Shown piece after piece: positions 46,390-56,239 of a stretch of 64,000 bases of DNA (positions within the stretch are counted from its first letter, which is position 1; each line of letters begins with the position of its first letter). The position numbers were made by a program, and so were the translations under genes. Below the pieces are notes generated by a model. It made no database searches. It was not told where the DNA came from and saw only the letters and a program-made list of their open reading frames with translations. Source of the DNA: Polytrichum commune (taxonomy: Eukaryota > Streptophyta > Polytrichopsida > Polytrichales > Polytrichaceae); NCBI GenBank assembly GCA_950295325.1, contig OX485804.1:63828533-63892532 (forward strand). The letters run 5' to 3'.

Positions 46390-47244
46390 TCACAATAAAA
46401 CAACAAACATGAAGAAAAAAGAAAGAAAAAGAAAAAGAAACCTAGTCCATGTCATTGTTGTATGGATACATAGAGTCTCGACTCTCACTTAAGCATGCTA
46501 CAACGGTATATGCAATGATATGTGAGAAGTTAGAACGTGTCCAATTGATGTTAAGAACTACTATATCTTGTAAATATTGACATCCTAACAACATCATAAA
46601 ATCAAAAGGTACACACCAAACTCAATAATCAAGCAATATAACCTACTCTTGATTTATGTGTCATTGGACATGAGTATTGAGGTTATTACTACATGGGACA
46701 TACACATGTTTTTTTGTTTTTTTAATCTCTAGAAATACATATATCGAAAGAGTATCAAGAAAAACAAGAAATATATGAACATGGTTGATAGCAAATATGA
46801 TGACACCCACACAACACCGTTATACAATCATCCTAGCATACTTGAAACTCCAAAACAATGAAGTCCAAGAAGTGTGCTAGGAGGCATGTGGCAATTTAAA
46901 GGTTGGTTTGAACCTTCTAAAGTCCCAAAATTGTTAAAGAGCCTCTCAGCCTTACTTATAGAGGGCATATCTTAATGCACATGGTCACTAATTATGATAA
47001 CTCAAAGGCCCAAGCTTGATCAATCCAAGAAGCCACGTTGCTACATGAATCAATTTGCCCGATGTTGCAACAACAAATTAAGCGACCAATCGCGAACTAA
47101 AACGAGCACACACTAAGGGAGTTCTTGCGTTTTGGCGTGACTGCAAATATTGTGACACTTGGGATCGTAAATTTGTAGGAAAGAAAAGAACAAGAAAGAA
47201 AAAAAATCGATTGAAACATGTGGGCACACACATTGTGACATGTT
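46390..47244. other. No gene seen
   Basis: A and AG-rich tracts (46410-46440) and single-copy-looking AT-rich sequence. Confidence 0.5.
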
Positions 47245-47590
47245 AGAATTCGAAACAGTTCAATGATTCTTCCATTTAGTGAGGGTGGGCTCATAGTCCA
47301 GGTGGGAAATTAGTGAAGGTGATACTAAATTACTTTCCGCTATGTAACTAGTGTCACTGTAAGATCGAGGGTTTTGCGAGCCCAAAGTGTCAAAGTGTCG
47401 GGAAACTCTGAATACAAGCTCTCTTTTAGTTTCTTAATATTAAGAGATGCCTCAAGAATGAGTGGTGCCGACTGAAAAGAAGAAGAAGGAGGAGGAGAAG
47501 AAGTCGTCGCTTCGAGCTCACCAAAACAAATTATGCACTCTACAGACACCTTCGAGAGCACGCACCCATTCTCTTGAAATGTATGGCGCG
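47245..47590. repeat. Second copy of the 43190-43505 repeat
   Basis: See the partner entry. This copy is more GC-rich and less degraded, and it ends near GTATGGCGCGTGAACATGC. Confidence 0.7.
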
Positions 47591-47964
47591 TGAACATGCA
47601 TCCTAGCTTGTGTGGTTTTGGGGGATAGCGAGCGTGGATCATTTATCCGCGAAAAGAGAGGCCACAAACTTGATGGAAAAGTAAAAGTACGGCACACACA
47701 CACCTGTCCACATGGCACGCTCGTGGATGTCGATTGGTCGTATTATACACACCTTTTTGGGGCTGGAACAAAACGCTCACATACTCCATAGATTGACTCG
47801 AGGTCAAGGACGGAGACTGTGGCCGGTTCCAAAAGGTGAGACCATCCAAAGTGGCATGGCCTGGGGAAGATAGATCGATAGATAGATAGGGGCGGATGAT
47901 GGCATGGGAATCCAGATCCAACCAAGTTGACCCGTGTTTTAGATGTTCTCACGGCCTGCCCTAC

Positions 47965-48012
47965 CTAGCTAGCTTCTAGCTCCTTCTAGCTCCTTCTAGC
48001 TGCTTCTAGCCT
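47965..48012. repeat. CTTCTAGCTC minisatellite
   Basis: Four units of CTTCTAGCTC/CTTCTAGCTG/CTTCTAGCC, followed by a looser TTCTAGCC copy at 48029. Confidence 0.9.
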
Positions 48013-48128
48013 GCCCGCTCATCAGCTAGATTCTAGCCTTTGTGGCCTCTCTTGATGAACAATTTAAGAGCAAATATCGAGCCTACGCTTGCCACCCAGC
48101 CGGCCGTACGAGGCCAATGTGAGGAGGA

Positions 48129-48140
48129 GGTATATAAGCT
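48129..48140 (+). promoter_or_regulatory. TATA-like motif with a CT-rich downstream leader
   Basis: GGTATATAAGCTTG is a good plant TATA match. A GT microsatellite (48147-48172) and then a C/T-rich, leader-like stretch follow. The first ATG with a fair frame is 48357 (MENPPSHQSIVFIRIF...), which could be an exon beginning. No continuing exon was found, so this may be a decayed or chance promoter. Confidence 0.25.
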
Positions 48141-48539
48141 TGTGTGTGTGTGAGTGTGTGTGTGTGTTGTAGGCCTGCATGATTGTACCACAATAATCCC
48201 CTTCAAAGATCTCCAGCTTTCCCAAAACGGGAGGACATCATCCTTCCGCCTCGATTGGGTCCGTCCACTCACTGCTCGACAAGCGAGCGGCCCTTTTAGA
48301 TGTCTCCCTCTTTCAGCGCCCACCCACCAATTCCTCCCTTCCTTAATTACCCGACGATGGAGAACCCACCCAGTCACCAGTCCATTGTATTCATCCGCAT
48401 CTTTAGTAGTAGTTTTTTTTACTCTTTTTTCGAGTTCAATTCAGCTCCCGAATTGGCAAAAGAGATCCCGTTGAGGGTATTTTGGAGTGGCACGTGCGTA
48501 GCACTGTCACTTACCATGTTTTGAGGCGTATGTGGTAGG

Positions 48540-49439
48540 TTACATTGATGATAAACAACTTCAGCAGAAGTGTCAGCTCTGGAGACTCGACGTTCAAGTG
48601 CGCTTGCGAATATCTTGGCATGAGTATGTTCAATAGTGGTATGAGGTGCATGCCTATGTTAGACACTGGTCTACAAGTTGACTAAAGTGTACACAAATGA
48701 TACTTGCCATTAGTATGTTCAAGAATATCTCCCTCTTGCATGTTAAATCTGTAAACACATGACACTTGTCATTAGTATGCTCAAAAATATCCTCCCCTTG
48801 CATACTAAAACGCAAGACTATCATCTAAAATATCCCAATGTGCTACTTCAAATGTCACAATGTAGATATTTTTTCCACTTTAAGAAGTTACTAATGATGA
48901 CGAATGGAATCATAACGACCATTAGCGGAGGTGACACTTTGAGACCTCTAGACATCTAGTTTAGCCCCTTCACAAATAGTGTACGTGGCACTAAATACCA
49001 TGAACAATGTAGTGTGGCATGGTAATGAATATGATTGTTTGGCAAGGAAGCGATTCTTCTCTCCTTGAAATAGAGGGTTTATTGGTTGTCGCTTAGTTTC
49101 GTGGATCATTTAGGTCTCCAAATGCACGATCGGACTATTATGATGTATCATCCACTTTGAGTCGGGCACCCACTAGTCTTACCTAGTGGAAGGTGAAAGC
49201 TTGGTCAATTATGTCATCTTGAATAAATATCCTTTTTTGAGTTGATTCTACTCCCGAATCGGCATCGGAGATCCAAATTTCATCAGGCATTGCTTACTTG
49301 TGATGATGTCAATTGCTTGACAAAGAAATGGGTCCTTTTCTTCAAGAAAGAGGGGTCCGTTGGTAGTCACTAGTCTCATGGATCGTGCAGCCCTTCCAAT
49401 GCACGGACGGACTACTATGTGTCTTCCTCTTTGAGTTGG
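48540..49439. other. No gene seen, dispersed repeat fragments
   Basis: An R2-like word (GTGGCACTAAATACCATGAA) is at about 48987. The text near 49225-49275 (TTTTGAGTTGATTCTACTCC, CCGAATCGGCATCGGAGATC) is a diverged copy of 48425-48470. Confidence 0.5.
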
Positions 49440-49637
49440 GTACCTTATGTGGCCACCCTTCTCAATAAGACCATAGTATATGTGAGTGGTATATGACACG
49501 ACTTGTAGCTAAGAATGGTCACCAACTAGACATGTCTTATCATGAGAATGGACTATATATGTGGTCAAAAATGTAAACAGTACTCTAGCTTCAATAATTC
49601 ACACGATCGAGAGGGCCTATGTGATCACTCAAAATCC
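49440..49637. repeat. R4-related repeat, partner of 33095-33312
   Basis: Shares the start (TACCTTATGTGGCCACCCTTCT against GGCCCTATGTGGTCACCCTT) and the end (GAGGGCCTATGTGATCACTC). Confidence 0.6.
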
Positions 49638-49887
49638 ACCTCCACTAAAATTACATATTTGTGTTTTTGCATCAATGCATCTCAACCCAAATCGTGAAAC
49701 TGAAAATGAAAAAATCTTAGTGATTTGCAATTGCTAACCAACTAAAACACATCTTGAACTGATCCAACGGTCAATTGTATATGTGGAGTTGGAAGTGCCC
49801 ACAATAGAGCCACACACACACACCATAGTCATAGGAGGTTAAAGATTAATTCCCCTCCACCCCCCTCCCCCCACTCCAATGGCTCCA

Positions 49888-50243
49888 ACACGTAACCGGT
49901 TGGCCGCTTTGTTTCGCCGAGGTGGCACTACACGATTGGCTCTGAGCACACAGGTTTGCAGACGATAACCTCGACATCCCAGCCGGTTATGATCTAAATC
50001 GGATATAGACAGATTACAGAATCACTTAAAGCCGGTTATAAGCAATTTGAAACGAATATGAGAACTATTCCGACACGTGGCATTTTAAGGATGCTCAAAT
50101 TTCAACAGGTGACCCACTGTTTAGGTCACCTGCGCGGCTCAACAAAGCGGCCAACCGGTTACGTCCGGTAATCGTTTTATTGGAACCGGTCATCAATGCA
50201 GAACCGGTTCTGCACCGATAACCTTTCCAATAAAACGATTACC
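49888..50243. repeat. Multi-hairpin CCGGTT-rich inverted repeat
   Basis: The outer arms (about 49890-49913, GTAACCGGTTGGCCGCTTTG, and 50141-50164 inverse) enclose a hairpin at 50108-50133 (CAGGTGACC ... GGTCACCTG). Just to the right lies a perfect 19-bp inverted pair (50167-50185 and 50225-50243), whose loop holds a perfect 18-bp palindrome at 50197-50214 (TGCAGAACCGGTTCTGCA). Confidence 0.8.
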
Positions 50244-50639
50244 TAATACATACCACAAGATTCCCAACACCACCGGTTGCTTTTATGATCCACTACAATA
50301 GTAGATTTTTCTTTCAATCCACATTCATAGATTTCAAATCCTTGTAGCAAAAGATGACCGTTGATAAGGAACCACGAGTCTCGTAGTGATAAAGGAGCAG
50401 CATTCTAGCTTTAATAGTACAACAATAAAAAAAAAAAAACAACAAGCGAGGAGCGGAAACAACCCCATGAACTGTGACAAGGGAGATGCGAGGACTTGCA
50501 TGACGAAGGGCAAGCTGCGTGTTCCACATGGTGAGGAAGGGGAGGGAATATATAGAGTGGAAAGGTGTGTGATATGTATGTGGCCGCGTAACATCCGCAT
50601 CCGGCAAATAATCATAACATAGTCTTTTGTAACCTAGTG

Positions 50640-51060
50640 ATTGCTCGTGGCCGCCGGCCGGGGTTGGTTTCAAGGCTGGCTCCAGGCGTTCGTGCAGGGG
50701 GTGATAAGTTAAAAAATAAAATAAAAGGTAATAATAAAAACGACTTCAACTTTGTGGAAGCTCAGTGACTGGTCCGACAGCAGGCCGATGAAGCAAAAGC
50801 GAAGATGCTGGCTGGCTGGCTGGTGGGCTGAGGAGGAGTTCCTTGGAGCCCTACTAGCTAGCTAGCTAGCCGGTCCCTTTTCATGGCCCTGACAAGGGAG
50901 TCTACCCAAAGCTATTTGACTGCATCGGACCTGCAAATGGTGTGCCCCGCGGGCCAATGCCTCTTGCAGGCCAGGCCAGGCCAGGCCACCCCAATGCTTG
51001 TCGTATGCGCTGGGGTTCTAGCGAAGGAATCGGTGACAAGAGAGACAGAGAGAGAGAGAG
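50640..51060. other. Simple-repeat-rich, GC-richer stretch
   Basis: Short runs of CTGG (about 50808-50825), CTAG (50853-50873), CCAGG (50970-50990) and a GA tract (51038-51072). No gene is seen. Confidence 0.6.
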
Positions 51061-51071
51061 GGAGGGAGAGA

Positions 51072-51557
51072 GGCCACTTCACACATGAGCCAAGAGCCGT
51101 GACCATGAAATTGTGAGAGTCCAAAAGAAAGTGTCTAAAGGCCGTCCCAACACACCTCCAGAATCATGTAGTGTGGTCACGGCCCCTCAAGTGTAGTGTG
51201 AAGTCATATGTGACCGGGCCCTCAACCAAATGCTATTTCAATGAATTTCTATGCATGCGGGTCCTCACACATGATAAAGTAGAACAAATCAACGGTTGTG
51301 AGCATTCGGAGTGCCATGATCTCCCGGTTTTGTGTTAGGCCTACCTCCAAGAGGTGGTTTTTGAAAATAATCCAAGTGACCATGAAACATGATCCATTCG
51401 ATACCATGTAGACTTTACATCCAACTCGCATTCACATACTTTGTTGGTCCCTCAAACATAGTGGGAAGCGAACTTGGACCGGCTCTACCTTTTCCACCAA
51501 TGAGAGTGCTTGAAGTGTAATGGTCACATGCTCTCAATCTCGTGTGTGAAGTGGCCC
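51072..51557 (-). mobile_element. R1 MITE copy, reverse orientation
   Basis: From GGCCACTTCACACATGAGCC to GTGTGTGAAGTGGCCC. The interior is the reverse complement of the inner R1 copy at 45272-45773 (for example CATGTAGTGTGGTCACGG, CCAAGTGACCATGAAACATG). The left end sits in a GA tract and lacks a clear TAA. TAA follows the right end. Confidence 0.85.
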
Positions 51558-51726
51558 TAAGACGTAAGTTACCCCACCCACCCATGGGCTGGGACGAACC
51601 AACCCGTACACTAGTTCTTTGGAGGCAAGGGTTCAGGCATCTAACAAGGAACGAGTGTATGGATGGGTTGGTTTGCCCGCCCAAATCCCCACCCATGTAC
51701 CTACTGGAATCAAGTTCCCATCAGGA

Positions 51727-51756
51727 CGAAGGAGGAGGAGGAGGAGGAGGAGGAGC
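51727..51756. repeat. (GGA)n microsatellite
   Basis: About nine GGA/AGG units. Confidence 0.9.
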
Positions 51757-51900
51757 CGTGAGGCTGTGCAAACCAAACCTTTCCTTCCATACTAAGTTGT
51801 TGTAACCCCCCTCCTCCTTCACTCACTCACAAGCACGAAAGTGTGCATCGGAAGGGAACGAGGACAAAGAGTTTGTCCCAATCGTTAAGGTGTGTGGCTG

Positions 51901-52615
51901 CTCGGGGGGTGCACCTTTCATTAAAACCTAGAATCACATGCGTTCACTGCATACTCTAAAAACCCCCCTATATACAAGTTATTTTTTGTGAAATGAAGTA
52001 ATACACATACAATTGCAACAATAAATATACAAGTGACAATATGTATACACAAAAAAAACATCCATTCATATATAGTCATTAACATAAGTATACAAATATA
52101 CTTTTGAACAATAATCAACCCCTATAATATGTATAACAAAGTATCCTAGCTTTCATCAGCAAAGTCGTTGAAAACTTTTTCATCTCCTGGATGTAACTCA
52201 GAAACATTTGATTCACCAATATATGTCATTGTAGCCAATGCAATTATTGTCTCTAAGTCTACCATCAAATGATCAGTAAGATCATATGTCCACTTGTTGT
52301 TAGCCCTTTTTTGATACCAACATAAACCAATCTCCACGTTTGATGGACGGTCCATCAAGTCAATTGGACCCCTATACTCCACCCAACGATTACCAAACGA
52401 TTTCATCCAATATAAAAACTTATGATATGTAGTATAGTAACAGTACCATACAAGTACAATTATTGTATACTTTTTAAAAGCCTTCCATATATGTACGTAA
52501 CTATAAATTATAACATGTATACCATATGTATATGTAATACGGCAAGGTCCATATCAATACCCCTCTTGTGCACTCACGTATACTCGTACATGTTTAGTAC
52601 AGTGCACCCCCCGAG
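51901..52615. mobile_element. 715-bp TIR transposon with 8-bp target duplication (hAT-like by TSD size)
   Basis: The ends are a perfect 14-bp inverted repeat, CTCGGGGGGTGCAC. TGTGGCTG directly flanks both sides (51893-51900 and 52616-52623). Units 2 and 3 of the host tandem repeat read continuously through the insertion point, so the boundaries are confirmed by paralogous empty sites. An 8-bp duplication is usual for hAT elements. A 9-bp reading (GTGTGGCTG, as in Mutator) is possible but breaks the end symmetry. There is no transposase; one 86-codon ORF is inside. Confidence 0.9.
52146..52406 (-). CDS. 86-codon ORF inside the 715-bp element
   Basis: It starts at an ATG (52406-52404) and ends at a stop at 52148-52146. 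The peptide has a balanced, protein-like composition: KSFGNRWVEYRGPIDLMDRP, GLCWYQKRANNKWTYDLTDH, and a more hydrophobic LETIIALATMTYIG before an acidic tail. I do not recognise the family, and no transposase motif (such as a hAT dimerisation region) is visible. It could be a captured host exon, the remnant of a transposon gene, or a small element-borne protein. The surrounding element is AT-rich while this frame is intact over most of its middle third. Confidence 0.4.
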   Translation of the reverse strand: MKSFGNRWVEYRGPIDLMDRPSNVEIGLCWYQKRANNKWTYDLTDHLMVDLETIIALATMTYIGESNVSELHPGDEKVFNDFADES

Positions 52616-53355
52616 TGTGGCTGTGATTCGGTTTGTTTTTTTTGTGTTCTCCAACTTCTACCGATTAGATCTACACAACAACACTCATGTTGCACTAGCA
52701 CGTCTAATGTAACTCATCGAGTTGTTGTAACCCTCCTCCTTCGCTTGCTCACAAGAGCGGAAGTATAGATTGGAAGGGGACGAGGACAAAGAGTTGGTCC
52801 CGATCATTAAGGTGTGTGGATGTTATTCGGGTTGTTTTTTTTTGTGTTCTCCAACTTTTATTGATTAGATCTATACAACAAAACTTGTGTTGCATTAGCA
52901 CATCTAATGCAACCCATCTAGTTGTTGTAACCCTCTTCCTTCACTTACTCACAAGAACAGAAGTGTAAATTTGAAGGGAACGAGGACAAAGAGTTGGTCC
53001 CAATCATTAAGGTGTGTGGATGTTATTTGGGTTGTTTTTTGTGTACTCCAACTCCTACTGACTAGATTTACACAACAAAACTCGTGTTGCATTAGCACAT
53101 CTATGATAAAGCATCAACATATATTGAATCGAAAGTTGGAACTCCCTTGATTTTGTTGTGGTTATTGTAAGTGCATGTTTATTGCAATGCTTTTTTGCTG
53201 AATGGGTTGGAATAGTTAACAAAACGTGAAGACACGGTCCAATCTCTCTTTAAACATCTCTCTTTATGGTGTTTGTTCTTTGATGCTTACCTAACCACAT
53301 ATCAATTAAATATAGGGGTCCCATTGAGAAAAATAACCAAATAACACATGCATAC

Positions 53356-54796
53356 CTTATATGCAGATTCGAAATCACTACCAGCATATCAATCTTCGGT
53401 AGTTGTCATGCGTCTCTGGAAGAAAACTGCAAATCCATCACTATGATAGATTTTGCAAAATTTCAGTGATCTAGGTCAATGACCCATAACTCATATGCTT
53501 GTAGTGAATGTACAATTTGCAAAGATCTTGATTTGTTGGGGTTTAAGCCAAAGACATTGAGAGGCTACTAATTTACCCACCCACCCACTTTCCAACCAGC
53601 CCATTAAGAAGAGATGGAGTCATGAAACTTCCAACTGTTTCCTTCTACACTAAGTTGCAATTTTCCTCCTCAATTACTTGCAAGTGCACAATAATGTAAA
53701 TGGGAAGGAACAAGGACAAATGATTGTTCTCTAACTGTTGTACTCTTGGTTGCACTATGGGAAGTCCATGGTCTTACCACTAGTTTCCAACCACTAGATG
53801 GTTATGTGATTTATAATTGCGGACTCCAAATTCACTTCTTTCACAGGTCATGAGTTTGTCTAACGGCCCGGAACTAATGGATTCTAACACTAAATTGTAA
53901 GGACACAAGGACAAATGTTTGTCCTCCCGTCTTTTTGCATTACGGTGATCGCATGATCAAGTTATCATCGGTTCTTGGTCACTATATGGCTATAAAATCT
54001 ATGATTATGGATCTAGAATCTACTATCTTGATAGATCATGAATCCATCTAGTGAGCAAGAACCAATGATAAATTGACCACATGACCCCTATAGTTTTGAC
54101 AATCGTATTGTAAGCAACCACTACATGGACGGCATGGTCTTAACATCCATTCATGGTCACTAGATGGTTATCAAATGTACACTACACGAGTGATGGGTTA
54201 TTGGTCCTATGTCACTTTAAACTCTTGAGGTGATTTGCTAATACTTATGAGACCACTTCCTTGGGTAGATCATAAAAACACATGGATGGGAACCCATGAG
54301 ATAACGGAGAGAAGGAATTATCGATACGAGTGTACCTCTCATTCATCCAACATAAAATCCATGCATTAGCATGCAACTTGGAGGTAAATGGGTTTTTCTT
54401 TTTAGTTTGACACTAGAAGTGCATAATAGTATTCGGCTGATGAGTTGTGTTTAGCTGCCTTGACCTCGATTTGAAGCACTAAGATTCCGACATCCGGAGG
54501 CTTTATTCTCGAATGTACTGCGGGGGCCCATGAACATAACTCATTAGTTGAAAAACATTATGTTGCTTCAAAGACCCTAACTTAATGTACTTGAGGTCAT
54601 TTAAGATGAATCGGCAACAACCTTGAAGAAGTCAAGTTTTTATGTTGGATGGATGCGAGGTATGCTCGTATACTATAATTCCCTCTTTTGAGAAAACCGT
54701 GTGCCTCCATTTAGAGTCTAGGTCTTGGTTGATTAAGCACAACTTTTTTTCTTCTTTTTTCATGTGATAGCTCGGTGTCATTCTAAGTCAATGTCC
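53356..54796. other. No gene seen
   Basis: Weak echoes of the 200-bp unit (TTGCAATTTTCCTCCTC..., GGGAAGGAACAAGGACAAA near 53700 and GGACACAAGGACAAATG near 53900) suggest older, more diverged copies. Around 53760-54180 are repeated ATGGTTAT/CTAGATGG words. Confidence 0.45.
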
Positions 54797-55004
54797 GGGG
54801 AGATTTTTGGACATAATCGGTCGAGATCCTAGTGTTTTCAAATCCAACTGGTTATATGTTGACATCTTTTGGTTTTTCTTTATGAATTGGATGAATATCC
54901 CTTGCATCCCTTAAAATGATGGATAATTCTCCTGAAGTCTTGAACTTCAACTGGTTATTCTCAAACTCAACCGGTTGATCTGTAACTAGATTCATTGTTC
55001 TCAG
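54797..55004 (+). repeat. R3 dispersed repeat copy
   Basis: From GGGGAGATTTTTGGACATAA through CCAACTGGTTATATGTTGAC and CAACCGGTTGATCTGTAACT to TTGTTCTCAG. The right end is slightly degraded. Confidence 0.75.
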
Positions 55005-56239
55005 TTACAATTTACCTATAAGGTTCAAGTCAACAATTTTCCTCCCCTAAAAAGCTGTTAATGCCACATGTAACCATCATGGACAAGCGTGCGGCATAAC
55101 AAAGCATCCGAGTCTGAGGTGATTTACTTTGATGTGCTTTGCTAGAAAAGTTTAGTTTTATCATTGTTGCAATTTGATTGTTACTTTGAGTAGGATGCAA
55201 TCTTTATTTTGATTTGTCAGTCATTTATACTGTATGTACTGCGTAGTCAGCTCTCAGTTTAATATGATGTGAAGAGCTCAACTGCTTCAATTCATTTGGA
55301 ATCGAAAGTAGTCAGGGATTTTGACGAGGAATTTCACTTGCTGGTATCGCCAGTCAAATTGAATGTGCGATCTGGTACTAAAGCGGCAGTTATGTTGAAC
55401 CAATAACTACCAATATCATGATGTTGCTTATCGATCAATTTTCCTTCTACTGAAGCCTTGAGTTGAGCCGGAAAATGAACAGATCGACTATTTATTTCTT
55501 AATTACTCTGTCAACTTTAAGGTACTAACCAGTGTTGGTCCGGTATAGAGGTGAATGCATGGCGGGATCTATAATCAACAATCAAGAATGGTTTCAATTT
55601 AAGAACATACATGTGGGTATATATACCAGTCAAATTTTGATATTTGGTGGGTATGTAAAGTGAGAGAATCTTCTATACCCAAGTTATTATTTCCTTCAAC
55701 ACCATTCTAAACCATATCGATACTAGGATGATGTTTCCGAGCCATGAAGATTCTTGCATGCTATATAAACTCAAATGGTATCAAAATAAAACACCGTCAA
55801 ATATACCTACCCCTATTTGCATCAAAAAATATCCATTATAGATACCCGATGGTGCCAAATAAATAAAATTAAAATGGTACCAATTCAATGCTCGTACTAA
55901 CCGCACTATGCACAACATATTTCACTTCTACTTATTGCTAAGGTGGGCCCCTTGGTGATGTGTAACACTGTTCTTTTCTTCTTCTTCTTTCTTGAGATAT
56001 GAGGCCCAAAGCCAATGACATATGCATAAAGATCAAAGAAGGAAGACGCGCCCACTTCGAGGGCAGGCGGGGGGGGCCCTCGGACTCGCCACATCGCCAC
56101 GTAAAGAGTAACAAATGGCCAAGTAACAAAGACCCCACCAAGGACAACCTGCCAAGCCACCAAGCCAAGGACCACCCCACCCCACCGGCCAAGGACAACC
56201 CCCAAACCACCAAGTAACCAACCAAAGTGCCTAACTAAC
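55005..56239. other. No gene seen; right part may be LINE 3' end
   Basis: Between about 55950 and 56240 the plus strand is rich in CCAAGCCAC/AAGGACCAC words. The Gly/Trp-rich minus-strand frames there are translated low-complexity sequence directly downstream of the LINE ORF2 remnant. Confidence 0.4.

Larger units (their letters stand above)
51797..53103. repeat. Three-copy tandem repeat, period about 200 bp, first copy interrupted
   Basis: Units start TTGTTGTAACCC at 51797, 52722 and 52922. All share GAACGAGGACAAAGAGTT, TTAAGGTGTGTGG, TGTGTTCTCCAACTT and ATTAGCACATCTAATG-type blocks. Removing the 715-bp insertion plus one 8-bp duplication leaves the first unit 202 bp long, against 200 for the second. 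The AAGGTGTGTGGATGTTATT block is the R4 end sequence, and an R4 right end (CAAATAACACATGCATACCTT) follows at about 53335-53355. Confidence 0.9.

Noticed and set aside
47892-48377. Ser/Thr-His-rich minus-strand ORF over the GT tract
   Set aside because: It includes translated GT/AC microsatellite (THTHTHT) and has no domain.
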